39,881 bases of DNA from SAR202 cluster bacterium Casp-Chloro-G4. GTDB lineage: Bacteria; Chloroflexota; Dehalococcoidia; Lucifugimonadales; JADFKI01. Below the pieces are notes generated by a model. It made no database searches. It was given only the letters and a program-made list of their open reading frames with translations, and was not told the origin of the DNA. Positions 33,356 through 39,881 of the stretch are shown here, one piece after another (positions within the stretch are counted from its first letter, which is position 1; each line of letters opens with the position of its first letter). The position numbers and the translations under genes were made by a program. The DNA lies in NCBI GenBank assembly GCA_002816705.1, contig MUCK01000002.1, forward strand, positions 1-39,881, given 5' to 3'.

Positions 33356-33688
33356 TTGCCACGTTATGATTACAAGTGCGACGCGTGCAGTCACAGGTTC
33401 GAAGAGAAGCAGAGCTTCAGCTCCGAGCCAGTGGCTGTCTGTCCAGAATGCGCCGGTAGAGCCAGTAGGCAATTCGTCGCAGTTCCCGTAGTTTTCAAAG
33501 GTAGCGGTTTTTACGTAAATGACTACGGTAAAAACGGCAGCACGACTAAGGCCAAGTCTAACAACGATTCCTCGTCTGATTCGGATAGCAAGTCCGAGTC
33601 CAAGACGGAAAAATCGGAGACCACGACGGCCAAGGCAGAGACAACACCCGCTGCCTCCACCAGCACTAGCGACAGCAAGGCAGACTAA
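33356..33688 (+). CDS. FmdB-type zinc ribbon protein with Ser/Lys/Thr-rich tail
   Basis: 110 residues. The first ~45 form the FmdB zinc ribbon: MPRYDYKCDACSHRFE with CxxC, then CPECAG with the second CxxC, and VFKGSGFYVNDYG. The rest is a low-complexity Ser, Asp, Lys, Glu, Thr tail, likely disordered. The start is TTG at 33356: AGGAG at 33342-33346 and the conserved MPxYxYxC beginning decide it. Function unknown; named after a regulator of formamidase genes, with members found in many bacteria. Two bases separate it from dtd. Confidence 0.88.
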   Translation: MPRYDYKCDACSHRFEEKQSFSSEPVAVCPECAGRASRQFVAVPVVFKGSGFYVNDYGKNGSTTKAKSNNDSSSDSDSKSESKTEKSETTTAKAETTPAASTSTSDSKAD

Positions 33689-33690
33689 CA

Positions 33691-34155
33691 TTGCGTGCCC
33701 TTGTTCAAAGGGTATCGCAGGCGTCTGTCAGCGTTAACGGCGAGACTCTGGGCCGGATTGGCCCAGGTCTGGTTATCCTGGTGGGCGTGTCCCGAGATGA
33801 TAACGAGCCAGACGCTGACTACATAGTTGCCAAAGCCGTTAACCTCAGGATATTTCCCGACGAAGAGGGCCGTTTTGATCGGTCCGCCCTGGATAACTCC
33901 TCTGAGTTACTGGTGATTAGCCAGTTCACACTCTTTGGCGACACGCGCAAAGGCCGTCGCCCCAGTTTTACCCAGGCTGCGCCTCCGGAACAGGCTGACG
34001 CCGCTTTCACTCAGGTACTCGAAAAAATTCGGGCGACTGGCCTTAAGGTGGAGACGGGTCGGTTTCAGGCTCACATGCTCGTGGAGATTAGCAACGACGG
34101 TCCGGTGACCATCATGTTGGACTCGTCGGACCAGGAAAGGCCCAGGAGGGGTTAG
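33691..34155 (+). CDS. dtd: D-aminoacyl-tRNA deacylase
   Basis: 154 residues. Removes D-amino acids wrongly attached to tRNA, and also glycine from tRNA-Ala. Conserved start MRALVQRVSQASV, the SQFTL motif (VISQFTLFGDTRKGRRP) and the GPVT motif (NDGPVTIMLDS) that line the active site are present. The start is TTG at 33691, given by the conserved N-terminus; no ribosome binding site of its own is visible, so translation is probably coupled to fmdB. It is followed by a 20-base gap to the convergent propeller gene. Confidence 0.94.
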   Translation: MRALVQRVSQASVSVNGETLGRIGPGLVILVGVSRDDNEPDADYIVAKAVNLRIFPDEEGRFDRSALDNSSELLVISQFTLFGDTRKGRRPSFTQAAPPEQADAAFTQVLEKIRATGLKVETGRFQAHMLVEISNDGPVTIMLDSSDQERPRRG

Positions 34156-34175
34156 TTAAGGTCTGCCGAGGACTA

Positions 34176-35498
34176 TTAGTTCGGTGACCAGGTAGCCATG
34201 AAGCCGTCTGCAATTACCCGCGTCGTAGTGTCGCCGGACGTATTGACTACCATGATGTGTTCCCCATCATGCTCCAAGCTATTTCCGCCGAGACTTGCGC
34301 CACTGTTTAATCCCTTAAACGAGGCCGTAACGGCATCCGTATTCAGGTTGCCTGCGAAAACCAGCGCATCGCTGTCGGGGGACCAGAGCGAGTGGGAGTA
34401 TGCGTACTGATCGAAAAACTGGAACATTGTCAGCTGTGCAACCGAGGGCACGAAATCCACGAGGGCTTTACGCTCCCCGGATGCGATGTCCAACACCACC
34501 CAGCGTAAGACGCCCGACTTTTCGGACAGACGCGCATAGGCTATTTGCCTTCCGTTAGGTGACCAGAAGTGGGCCAGCATAGGCTCCCGAACAATGAGTA
34601 AGGGGTCTGCATCGGTATCTGAGTACACGGAAAGGCTCGCGTAAACGTCCAGGGAAAGGCCAAGGTACGCCAGGGGGCGAGAGCTGTGAGCGATGGAAAT
34701 ATAATTTCCGTCCGGTGACCACAGGTAGGCGGGAATAGGGCTAGTGGTGAGCAACCGCCGAGGGGCAGCAGCCTCTCCGCCTGAAACGCCAGACCCCAAG
34801 ATGTGATACTGGGTTCTATTTGCCCTAAGCCCCGTCACAAACGACGTGCCGTCTGGCGACCACGCCGGCACCCTGGTTTCTACGTCAGTCAATCCCAAAG
34901 GATCTACATTCAGGTCTTCATCTGAATTTATCAGGAAGTGTTCATCTGCCCGGTGAGCCAACAGATGTTCAGAGTCCGGTGCCCAGGAAATCCAGAGCGG
35001 TCCATTATCCAACAAAGCCTGCGCGCTCGGGTCAGCCGAAAGGTCGTCCATGAACAGCGTGAGGCCGTCTGCCGTGGCAGCGATAAACGCCACCTTGTCA
35101 CCATCAGGTGACCAAAGCGGGTAGTGGATTACACCCTGGGCAAGAAGGCCTGTTACGCCGTCCTCCCCAGCAAATATCTCTGTCGCATCCCTACCATTGG
35201 AGCCGGAAGCGAATAGGCTCATCCTGATATTCTCGCCGCTTCCAGTGACCCCAGAGTAGACCAAACGCCCAGAATCTGGCGACCAGGTGGGCCACGTAAA
35301 GAACCCTTCGACATCGGGGCTGATGATTACCGCGCCAGAACCATCCCAGCGAACGGTTCGTATGACACCGTCTTCATCGACGTATGCTATGCGGTTTGTG
35401 GAGGCAGGCTGGTCCAGGCGTATGTCGGCAACGACCCATGTTGCAATCAGCAACGAGACCAGTATAAGAAAGGCGATGAGCAGCCGGAGGTTGGACAA
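34176..35498 (-). CDS. TolB-like beta-propeller protein, membrane-anchored
   Basis: 440 residues. N-terminal signal anchor (LLIAFLILVSLLIATWVV), then an extracytoplasmic propeller built from repeats carrying WSPD-type motifs, eight of them (WSPD, WSPD, WAPD, WSPD, WSPD, WSPN, WSPD, WSPN), as in PD40/TolB proteins. Such propellers bind partner proteins; no enzyme motif is visible. The start is TTG at 35498, four bases after the nadC stop, with no clear ribosome binding site, so translation likely depends on nadC. A link to NAD synthesis is not implied by the domain. Confidence 0.8.
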   Translation of the reverse strand: MSNLRLLIAFLILVSLLIATWVVADIRLDQPASTNRIAYVDEDGVIRTVRWDGSGAVIISPDVEGFFTWPTWSPDSGRLVYSGVTGSGENIRMSLFASGSNGRDATEIFAGEDGVTGLLAQGVIHYPLWSPDGDKVAFIAATADGLTLFMDDLSADPSAQALLDNGPLWISWAPDSEHLLAHRADEHFLINSDEDLNVDPLGLTDVETRVPAWSPDGTSFVTGLRANRTQYHILGSGVSGGEAAAPRRLLTTSPIPAYLWSPDGNYISIAHSSRPLAYLGLSLDVYASLSVYSDTDADPLLIVREPMLAHFWSPNGRQIAYARLSEKSGVLRWVVLDIASGERKALVDFVPSVAQLTMFQFFDQYAYSHSLWSPDSDALVFAGNLNTDAVTASFKGLNSGASLGGNSLEHDGEHIMVVNTSGDTTTRVIADGFMATWSPN

Positions 35499-35502
35499 CG
35501 CT

Positions 35503-36354
35503 TTAAGTAGTCAGGTCTAGGCTGATGTCTAAAGCATCCGACGAGTGGGTTAGCGCACCCACTGATATGAGGTCTACTCCGGTTTCTGCGACCGCCCTAA
35601 CGCGTTCTAAGGTGATGGTGCCAGAGGCCTCGGTGACTGCTTTGCCCTCGCACATCTTGACAGCAGTAGTCATGTCTTCCAAGCCCATATTGTCCAGCAA
35701 CAGAATTTCTGCTCCAGCCGACAGAGCCTCGTCTACCTGCGCCAGGTTTTCGACCTCTACCTCGACGTTAATGGTGTGTGACTTGTTATCGTGGGCCTTG
35801 CGTATAACGTCCCCCAGGTTCAGCCCCATTTTGGCCAGAGCCTCAATGTGGTTGTCCTTGATAAGTATGCCGTCACCCAGGTTTTGGCGGTGGTTGTGTC
35901 CGCCGCCAGCTCGAATGGCGTATTTTTCCAGAGTTCGGAGGCCAGGAGTAGTCTTGCGAGTGTCGATAATTCTTACGTGGTTTCCCTGGACCTCTCGGAC
36001 GTACGCGGCGGTGGTTGTGGCTATGCCTGATAGCCTGCGCACGAAGTTCAGGGCAGTACGCTCCGCCTTTAGGATAGACGCCACGCTCCCCGAGACCTCG
36101 GCGATGAGGTCATTGGGTTTAAGTAAGGCCCCGTCTTGCATAAGGACTTTGGTTTCCAGGGAAGGGTCGATTCGCTTGAAGACCGCCAACCCCACGTCGA
36201 TGCCCGCCAGCACTCCCTCCACCTTGGATACGAAACTCGCCTTGCCTTGTAGGTCCGGCGGAATTAGAAGGTCTGTGGTCGGGTCCCCAATGCTCAGGTC
36301 CTCGTATATCGCCCGATCGATAAGGGACTCTGTTTCCGGCGTGATCTGGTACAA
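35503..36354 (-). CDS. nadC: Nicotinate-nucleotide pyrophosphorylase (quinolinate phosphoribosyltransferase)
   Basis: 283 residues. Makes nicotinate mononucleotide from quinolinate and PRPP, the step after NadA. Motifs: LNFVRRLSGIATTTAAYV, IIDTRKTTPGLRTLEKYAIRAGGGHNHR (shown as the Arg/Lys/His PRPP pocket), LIKDNHIEA, EVEVENL and the EASGTITLERVRAVAETGVDLIS barrel end (partly cited). Start TTG at 36354 is decided by GGAGG (plus 36361-36365) at 7 bases. A terminator separates it from nadA upstream, so it may have its own promoter. Confidence 0.96.
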   Translation of the reverse strand: MYQITPETESLIDRAIYEDLSIGDPTTDLLIPPDLQGKASFVSKVEGVLAGIDVGLAVFKRIDPSLETKVLMQDGALLKPNDLIAEVSGSVASILKAERTALNFVRRLSGIATTTAAYVREVQGNHVRIIDTRKTTPGLRTLEKYAIRAGGGHNHRQNLGDGILIKDNHIEALAKMGLNLGDVIRKAHDNKSHTINVEVEVENLAQVDEALSAGAEILLLDNMGLEDMTTAVKMCEGKAVTEASGTITLERVRAVAETGVDLISVGALTHSSDALDISLDLTT

Positions 36355-36411
36355 GGTTAACCTCCGGAGTCGGCGTTAGCGCCTGTTAGTAGGCTCGCCT
36401 GGATTTTGTTC

Positions 36412-36458
36412 AAATAAAGCCCATCTCGATAGGCTGTGCTTTGCCGCCGAGATGGGCT
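36412..36458 (-). terminator. Intrinsic terminator after nadA
   Basis: On the minus strand: AGCCCATCTCG, 19-base loop with an inner GGC/GCC pairing, mirror arm CGAGATGGGCT, then TTTATTTG. It lies 26 bases past the nadA stop and before nadC. Confidence 0.8.
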
Positions 36459-36484
36459 CACCTAATTGCTAAATTCTAGGTCTC

Positions 36485-37693
36485 TTATACGACTGCCAGC
36501 ATTCGGTCCAAGGCCACCCGCGCCTGTGTGGCGGTTTCCTCGTCTACTGTAATCTGGTTAACTACGACGCCCTCGTTAAGGCCGTCGAGAACCCACAGCA
36601 CGTAGGCTGGATGGATACGGTACATGGTGGAGCAGGGGCATACCACGGAGTCCAGGCAGAAAATTTTCTTGTCCGGATTTTCCGATGCCAGCCTGTTCAC
36701 CATACTGACTTCAGTGCCCACGGCAATAACGCTGCCTGCCGGCGCATTCGCCACCATGTCTCTGATGTACTCGGTTGAACCATTGGAGTCGGCCGCCAGG
36801 ACCACCTCCATGGTGCACTCTGGGTGTACCACTACATGGACGTCAGGGAACTTCTCCCGGGCCTGCGCTATCTGTTCCACTGTGAAACGCGTGTGAACGG
36901 AGCAATGGCCCTGCCATAGAATCATCTTGGCGTCACGAATTTGCTGCTCGGTGTTGCCCCCTAAAGGCTTGAACGGGTTCCAGATGATCATCTCATCCAC
37001 GCCTATGCCGAACTTGAGCGCCGTGTTGCGGCCCAGATGCTGGTCTGGGAGGAACAGGATCTTATTGCCTCTTGCCAGCGCCCACTCGAATGTAGCGGTG
37101 GCGTTGGATGAGGTGCATACAATCCCGCCGTTGCGCCCGCAAAGGGCTTTGATGGCGGCGGTGGAGTTCATGTAAGTGATGGGAATAACGCCGTTGTCTG
37201 CGCCCAGGACACCCTCGAGGTCGTCCCAGCAGTCCAGTACGTCGTCTATTCTAGCCATGTCTGCCATTGAGCATCCAGCGGTCAGATTCGGCAAAATGAC
37301 TTTCTGTTCTGGCGAGCTGAGGATGTCTGCGGTCTCAGCCATGAAATGCACGCCACAGAAGATGATGAACTCGGCGTTTTCTTGGGAGGCGGCCAACTGG
37401 GACAGCTTAAAGGAGTCGCCTCGGAAGTCGGCGTACTTGATTATCTCGTCGCGTTGGTAGTGGTGCCCAAGAATGACGGCACGGTCGCCAAGCTTGGCCC
37501 TTGCGTCAGCGATGCGCTGGTCCAACTCTTCGGGCTTCATGCGCATGTAACTTAACGGAAGTTTTTGCCACCGAACCCCAGCGCCGAACTCCTCTTCCAG
37601 TGATCGGGCTGAGAGGTCTTCGTCGGTCTGACAGAAGGCGGACTGCTCGATTTCCGTTATAGGTATTGTTGGGGGCCTCAGGTTAGCTACCAT
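36485..37693 (-). CDS. nadA: Quinolinate synthase
   Basis: 402 residues. [4Fe-4S] enzyme that condenses iminoaspartate with dihydroxyacetone phosphate to quinolinate, the first NAD precursor. Cluster cysteines: Cys113 in IIFCGVHFMAETA, Cys193 in GGIVCTSSNA and one in VVCPCSTMYR. Also present: GHHYQRDEI, GDSFKLSQLA, LPDQHLGRN and HPECTMEVV. ATG at 37693 is chosen over a TTG at 37747: AAGGAG lies about 10 bases upstream of it, and the region before can form two hairpins. NadB (aspartate oxidase) is not in the window. Same strand as miaB upstream, 70-base gap. Confidence 0.96.
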   Translation of the reverse strand: MVANLRPPTIPITEIEQSAFCQTDEDLSARSLEEEFGAGVRWQKLPLSYMRMKPEELDQRIADARAKLGDRAVILGHHYQRDEIIKYADFRGDSFKLSQLAASQENAEFIIFCGVHFMAETADILSSPEQKVILPNLTAGCSMADMARIDDVLDCWDDLEGVLGADNGVIPITYMNSTAAIKALCGRNGGIVCTSSNATATFEWALARGNKILFLPDQHLGRNTALKFGIGVDEMIIWNPFKPLGGNTEQQIRDAKMILWQGHCSVHTRFTVEQIAQAREKFPDVHVVVHPECTMEVVLAADSNGSTEYIRDMVANAPAGSVIAVGTEVSMVNRLASENPDKKIFCLDSVVCPCSTMYRIHPAYVLWVLDGLNEGVVVNQITVDEETATQARVALDRMLAVV

Positions 37694-37742
37694 AATGGCC
37701 GTACTCCTTATTAATATCGGCCGGTCCTGACCATTTAGGACC
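37694..37742 (-). promoter_or_regulatory. nadA leader: two abutting hairpins, ribosome binding site in the second loop
   Basis: On the minus strand: GGTCCT-AAATGGTC-AGGACC is directly followed by GGCCG (5-bp stem) whose 16-base loop contains AAGGAG, closed by CGGCC; three bases later comes the nadA ATG. Both stems are perfect but short. Possible control of nadA translation. Confidence 0.5.
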
Positions 37743-37763
37743 TTCAAGCCGTTATTTGTCGTC

Positions 37764-39068
37764 TTAATCGCCTACGGCAAGGACCGCCGCGGCAATGCTG
37801 CCCTGTAATGACCAGGGACTTGTCTTATTAATGGACACTTGCACCATTTTTCCAGACATTTCGGTATCTACGTCCACATTTTCTATGAAAACCAGCTTGT
37901 CGTTACGGTTCCGCCCGAACCACCTGCCACGCTTTCGGCCCTCTATAAGCACATCCATCTCTTGGCCTAGCAGCTTGGCGTTTATTCCGGTGGCAATCTG
38001 CTCCTGGAGCGCCTCCAGGGCCTTCAGACGCGCCTGTTTCTCATCATGGGGCACGTCGTCCACCATGTTGCGAGCGGCAATGGTCCCCTCGCGAGTGGAG
38101 TATGCGGCCGCATGGACCTTGTCGAACCTAATATCCTGGAGCAGCTTCAGGGTCTCCTGGAATTGGGCGTCTGTCTCGCCGCAGAACCCGACGATCACGT
38201 CGGTGGCTAGTGAAACGTTGGGAATGCCCTTTCGAATCTGCTCGATCTTGCGCCTGTAATCGTCGTTGGTGTACCCACGCCTCATGATATCCAAAACAAT
38301 GTCGTCACCAGCCTGAAATGGCAGGTTTATATGCTCACAGACCTTGTCTAGTGCTGCGACGGAATCGATGATGTGCTCACTCATGTCGTTTGGGTGGGAA
38401 GTCAGGAACCTGACTCGCTGTAGCTTATCGACGGCATTAACACCAGCCAGGAGGTCCCCAAGGTCGGGTGCCCCGGGCAGGTCGTGGCCGTAGGAGTCAA
38501 CGTTCTGGCCTAGCAGCGTGACCTCTTTGACCCCGCGATTGGCCAATAGCTCCGCTTCGCGCACGATATCCTCAATGGGCCGGCTGACCTCTCGGCCTCG
38601 GCGATAGGGGATAATGCAGAAGGTGCAAAACTTGTCGCAACCATGGATTATGGGTATGTACGTGGCCACATCCGGGGTTGCCACCAGCGGGCCGATACAG
38701 CCCTCTGGGTCGATGCCCATGCGCTCGCCAACAAGGTCCAAGAGCGGCTGGTACTGCTGGGGGCGAAGGAATACATCTACGTAAGGGTAGCGCTGCTCCA
38801 GGGCATCGGTTTTGGGACCGACCATGCAGCCCATTAGAGCCACCACTTTATCGGGGTTTTCCTGTTTTAGAGGCTTGAGGTGGGTGACCATGCCGATAAC
38901 TTTGTCCTCGGCGCTCTGACGCACAACGCAACTGTTAAGGACGATGACGTCGGCCTCTTGAGGGGAAGACTTAGGTGACAGGCCCATCTGACCAAGCGCA
39001 CTCTCTAGGCGTTCCGAGTCTGCGACGTTCATTTGGCATCCGATGGTCCAGACGTAATAACTATTCAT
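37764..39068 (-). CDS. miaB: tRNA-2-methylthio-N6-dimethylallyladenosine synthase
   Basis: 434 residues. Radical-SAM methylthiotransferase that modifies A37 of tRNAs reading UNN codons. N-terminal cluster domain with Cys in TIGCQMNVADSERL, VLNSCVVR and LMGCMVG; radical SAM CxxxCxxC in HGCDKFCTFCIIPYRRGRE; GQNVDSYGHDLPG; LPFQAGDD; and the C-terminal TRAM domain (about 370-430, VLIEGRKRGRWFGRNRND). The VRQSAEDKVIG pattern and order are those of MiaB rather than RimO. ATG 39068 matches the usual family start (YYVWTIGCQ); ATG 39095 adds a basic run. Its own tRNA targets may include the serine tRNAs reading UCN codons, not the neighbouring Ser(GCT). Confidence 0.93.
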   Translation of the reverse strand: MNSYYVWTIGCQMNVADSERLESALGQMGLSPKSSPQEADVIVLNSCVVRQSAEDKVIGMVTHLKPLKQENPDKVVALMGCMVGPKTDALEQRYPYVDVFLRPQQYQPLLDLVGERMGIDPEGCIGPLVATPDVATYIPIIHGCDKFCTFCIIPYRRGREVSRPIEDIVREAELLANRGVKEVTLLGQNVDSYGHDLPGAPDLGDLLAGVNAVDKLQRVRFLTSHPNDMSEHIIDSVAALDKVCEHINLPFQAGDDIVLDIMRRGYTNDDYRRKIEQIRKGIPNVSLATDVIVGFCGETDAQFQETLKLLQDIRFDKVHAAAYSTREGTIAARNMVDDVPHDEKQARLKALEALQEQIATGINAKLLGQEMDVLIEGRKRGRWFGRNRNDKLVFIENVDVDTEMSGKMVQVSINKTSPWSLQGSIAAAVLAVGD

Positions 39069-39120
39069 TTGTGATTTTTTTCTCAATCTTTTCATAAAAA
39101 ATAAATATTGCCACTCTATG

Positions 39121-39212
39121 TGGCGGAGGGAATGGGATTCGAACCCATGAGAGAGCTTACACCCCCTAAGCGCTTAGCAGGCGCCCGCACTAGACCTCTA
39201 TGCGATCCCTCC
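39121..39212 (-). tRNA. tRNA-Ser (anticodon GCT)
   Basis: Minus strand, 92 bases with encoded CCA: acceptor GGAGGGA/TCCCTCC, anticodon loop CTGCTAA (anticodon GCT), T arm ATGGG-TTCGAAT-CCCAT, discriminator G. The long variable arm after GCGCT is the serine class II form. Confidence 0.95.
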
Positions 39213-39439
39213 GTATGTGATTCTAATATAACAACGATGCACTCGGTTGGCAATGCAGAAGATTGTGATATTCGGAACTATTGGAATAAGGGTGTTCGAT
39301 ATCAGCACGAAATCCGCAGCAATATGAGTTTTTCAGTAAGAGACGTTTTTTCTTGTTTACAGTTGCCAACGAAGTAGGTGCCTGAAATACGACATTTCAG
39401 TAAATTGCCCAGTCAATACCGAATATGCCGCTTATTAAG

Positions 39440-39881
39440 TTACGTGGCAGAATTTCGGACAGATGACGCGGCCTCTTTGGCTAGCTGATCTTCCTGGCTC
39501 CCTACCCAAACCTCTCCCCCTTCGAAGAACTCCTTCTTCCAGATGGGGACGATCTGTTTAATGCGTTCGATACTGTACTGGCAGGCCTCGAAAGCTACCT
39601 GGCGATGGGGTGAAGCGACAGCCACAGCCAGGCTGGCCTCGCCGATCTCCAGGCGTCCGAGCCTGTGGGATATGGCCACGTCCTCCACCTGCCACCGTTC
39701 GCGAATCTCGTCCGCTACTGTAGCTAACTGCTTATCGGCCATAGGCCTGTATGCCTCGTACTCCAGGAACAGCACCTTACGGTTCGCCGTGTGGTCTCGG
39801 GTAGTCCCCAAGAATGTGACCACTGCGCCGTTGGAATCCCTGGCAACCCTGGCCACGATGGCATTCAGGTCCAGAGGCTCG
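39440..39881 (-). CDS. moaE: Molybdopterin synthase catalytic subunit (5' end outside window)
   Basis: The large subunit of molybdopterin synthase; with MoaD thiocarboxylate it adds sulphur to precursor Z in molybdenum cofactor synthesis. Visible: GAVVTFLGTTRDHT, LEYEAYRPMADKQL, ISHRLGRLEIGEASLAVAVASPHR, EACQYSIERIKQIVPIWKKE with the conserved lysines, and GGEVWVGSQ. A GTG at 39856 could open the frame, but the frame is open to the window edge and the extra codons (EPLDLNAIVARV) match the MoaE N-terminus, so the gene continues outside. No other moa gene is in the window. Confidence 0.95.
   Translation of the reverse strand, partial: EPLDLNAIVARVARDSNGAVVTFLGTTRDHTANRKVLFLEYEAYRPMADKQLATVADEIRERWQVEDVAISHRLGRLEIGEASLAVAVASPHRQVAFEACQYSIERIKQIVPIWKKEFFEGGEVWVGSQEDQLAKEAASSVRNSAT

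Noticed and set aside
35525-36379. Open frame of 284 codons on the plus strand
   Set aside because: It lies antisense to nadC, whose motifs and ribosome binding site are clear; the antisense product is Ser/Arg-rich without recognisable domains.
39108-39377. Open frame of 89 codons on the plus strand
   Set aside because: Its first half is the complement of tRNA-Ser; the rest is the AT-rich spacer 39213-39439, in which I see no gene or clear signal.

Overview
The window (39.9 kb, moderately GC-rich by eye) is a compact bacterial chromosome segment. It has about 32 protein genes, two tRNA genes and one gene remnant, and no gene-free stretch longer than about 300 bases. Most genes are housekeeping: lipid, purine, NAD and molybdopterin synthesis, translation and tRNA modification. 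Between them lie lineage-specific exported and signalling proteins. The mix suggests a Chloroflexota bacterium of the Dehalococcoidia/SAR202 type: a homodimeric-type pyruvate dehydrogenase E1, lipoproteins with LspA, TTG start codons, a giant GAF-repeat protein, and a UPF0317 protein. This placement is from memory of such genomes and cannot be proved from the window. No CRISPR array, IS element, integrase or phage gene was seen.

Layout. 0-5 kb (+): the 3' part of aceE, an AroQ-like protein with a changed active site, plsY, and two tandem cyclophilins (one lipoprotein, one cytosolic), closed by a strong bidirectional terminator. 5-8 kb: exported or membrane proteins of unknown role, including a receptor-like protein with a von Willebrand A-like outside and an FHA-like inside. 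8-11.6 kb: a UPF0317 protein, tRNA-Met, an aminotransferase and a threonine synthase. 11.7-15.8 kb (-): a 1377-residue sensor with six GAF domains, a PAS domain and a C-terminal Cys4 module, but no kinase or cyclase. 16-22.3 kb: a YihY-type membrane protein, an enolase-superfamily dehydratase, an O-antigen-ligase-like membrane protein with a TPR tail, an MFS transporter remnant running into an HExxH protein, and a DUF302 protein. 22.5-25.7 kb: an iron-alcohol-dehydrogenase-family enzyme, a ribbon-helix-helix protein and a MATE exporter.

25.8-34.2 kb (+) is a dense housekeeping run: lspA-rluD (4-base overlap), gltX, then yqeY-purQ-(two half-size EamA transporters)-purL with overlapping or nearly touching genes, then fmdB-dtd. 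The transporter pair inside the purine pair is unusual, and no purS is visible. 34.2-39.1 kb (-): miaB, nadA, a terminator, nadC and a TolB-like propeller protein. The miaB-nadA spacer can fold into two abutting hairpins, the second carrying the nadA ribosome binding site in its loop. The window ends with tRNA-Ser(GCT) and the 3' part of moaE, whose start lies outside the window.

Points most worth a second look: the six-GAF protein built from an alternating two-domain unit, the AroQ-like protein lacking key catalytic residues, the nadA leader structure, the purQ-transporter-purL arrangement, and the decayed transporter gene at 20.7 kb.
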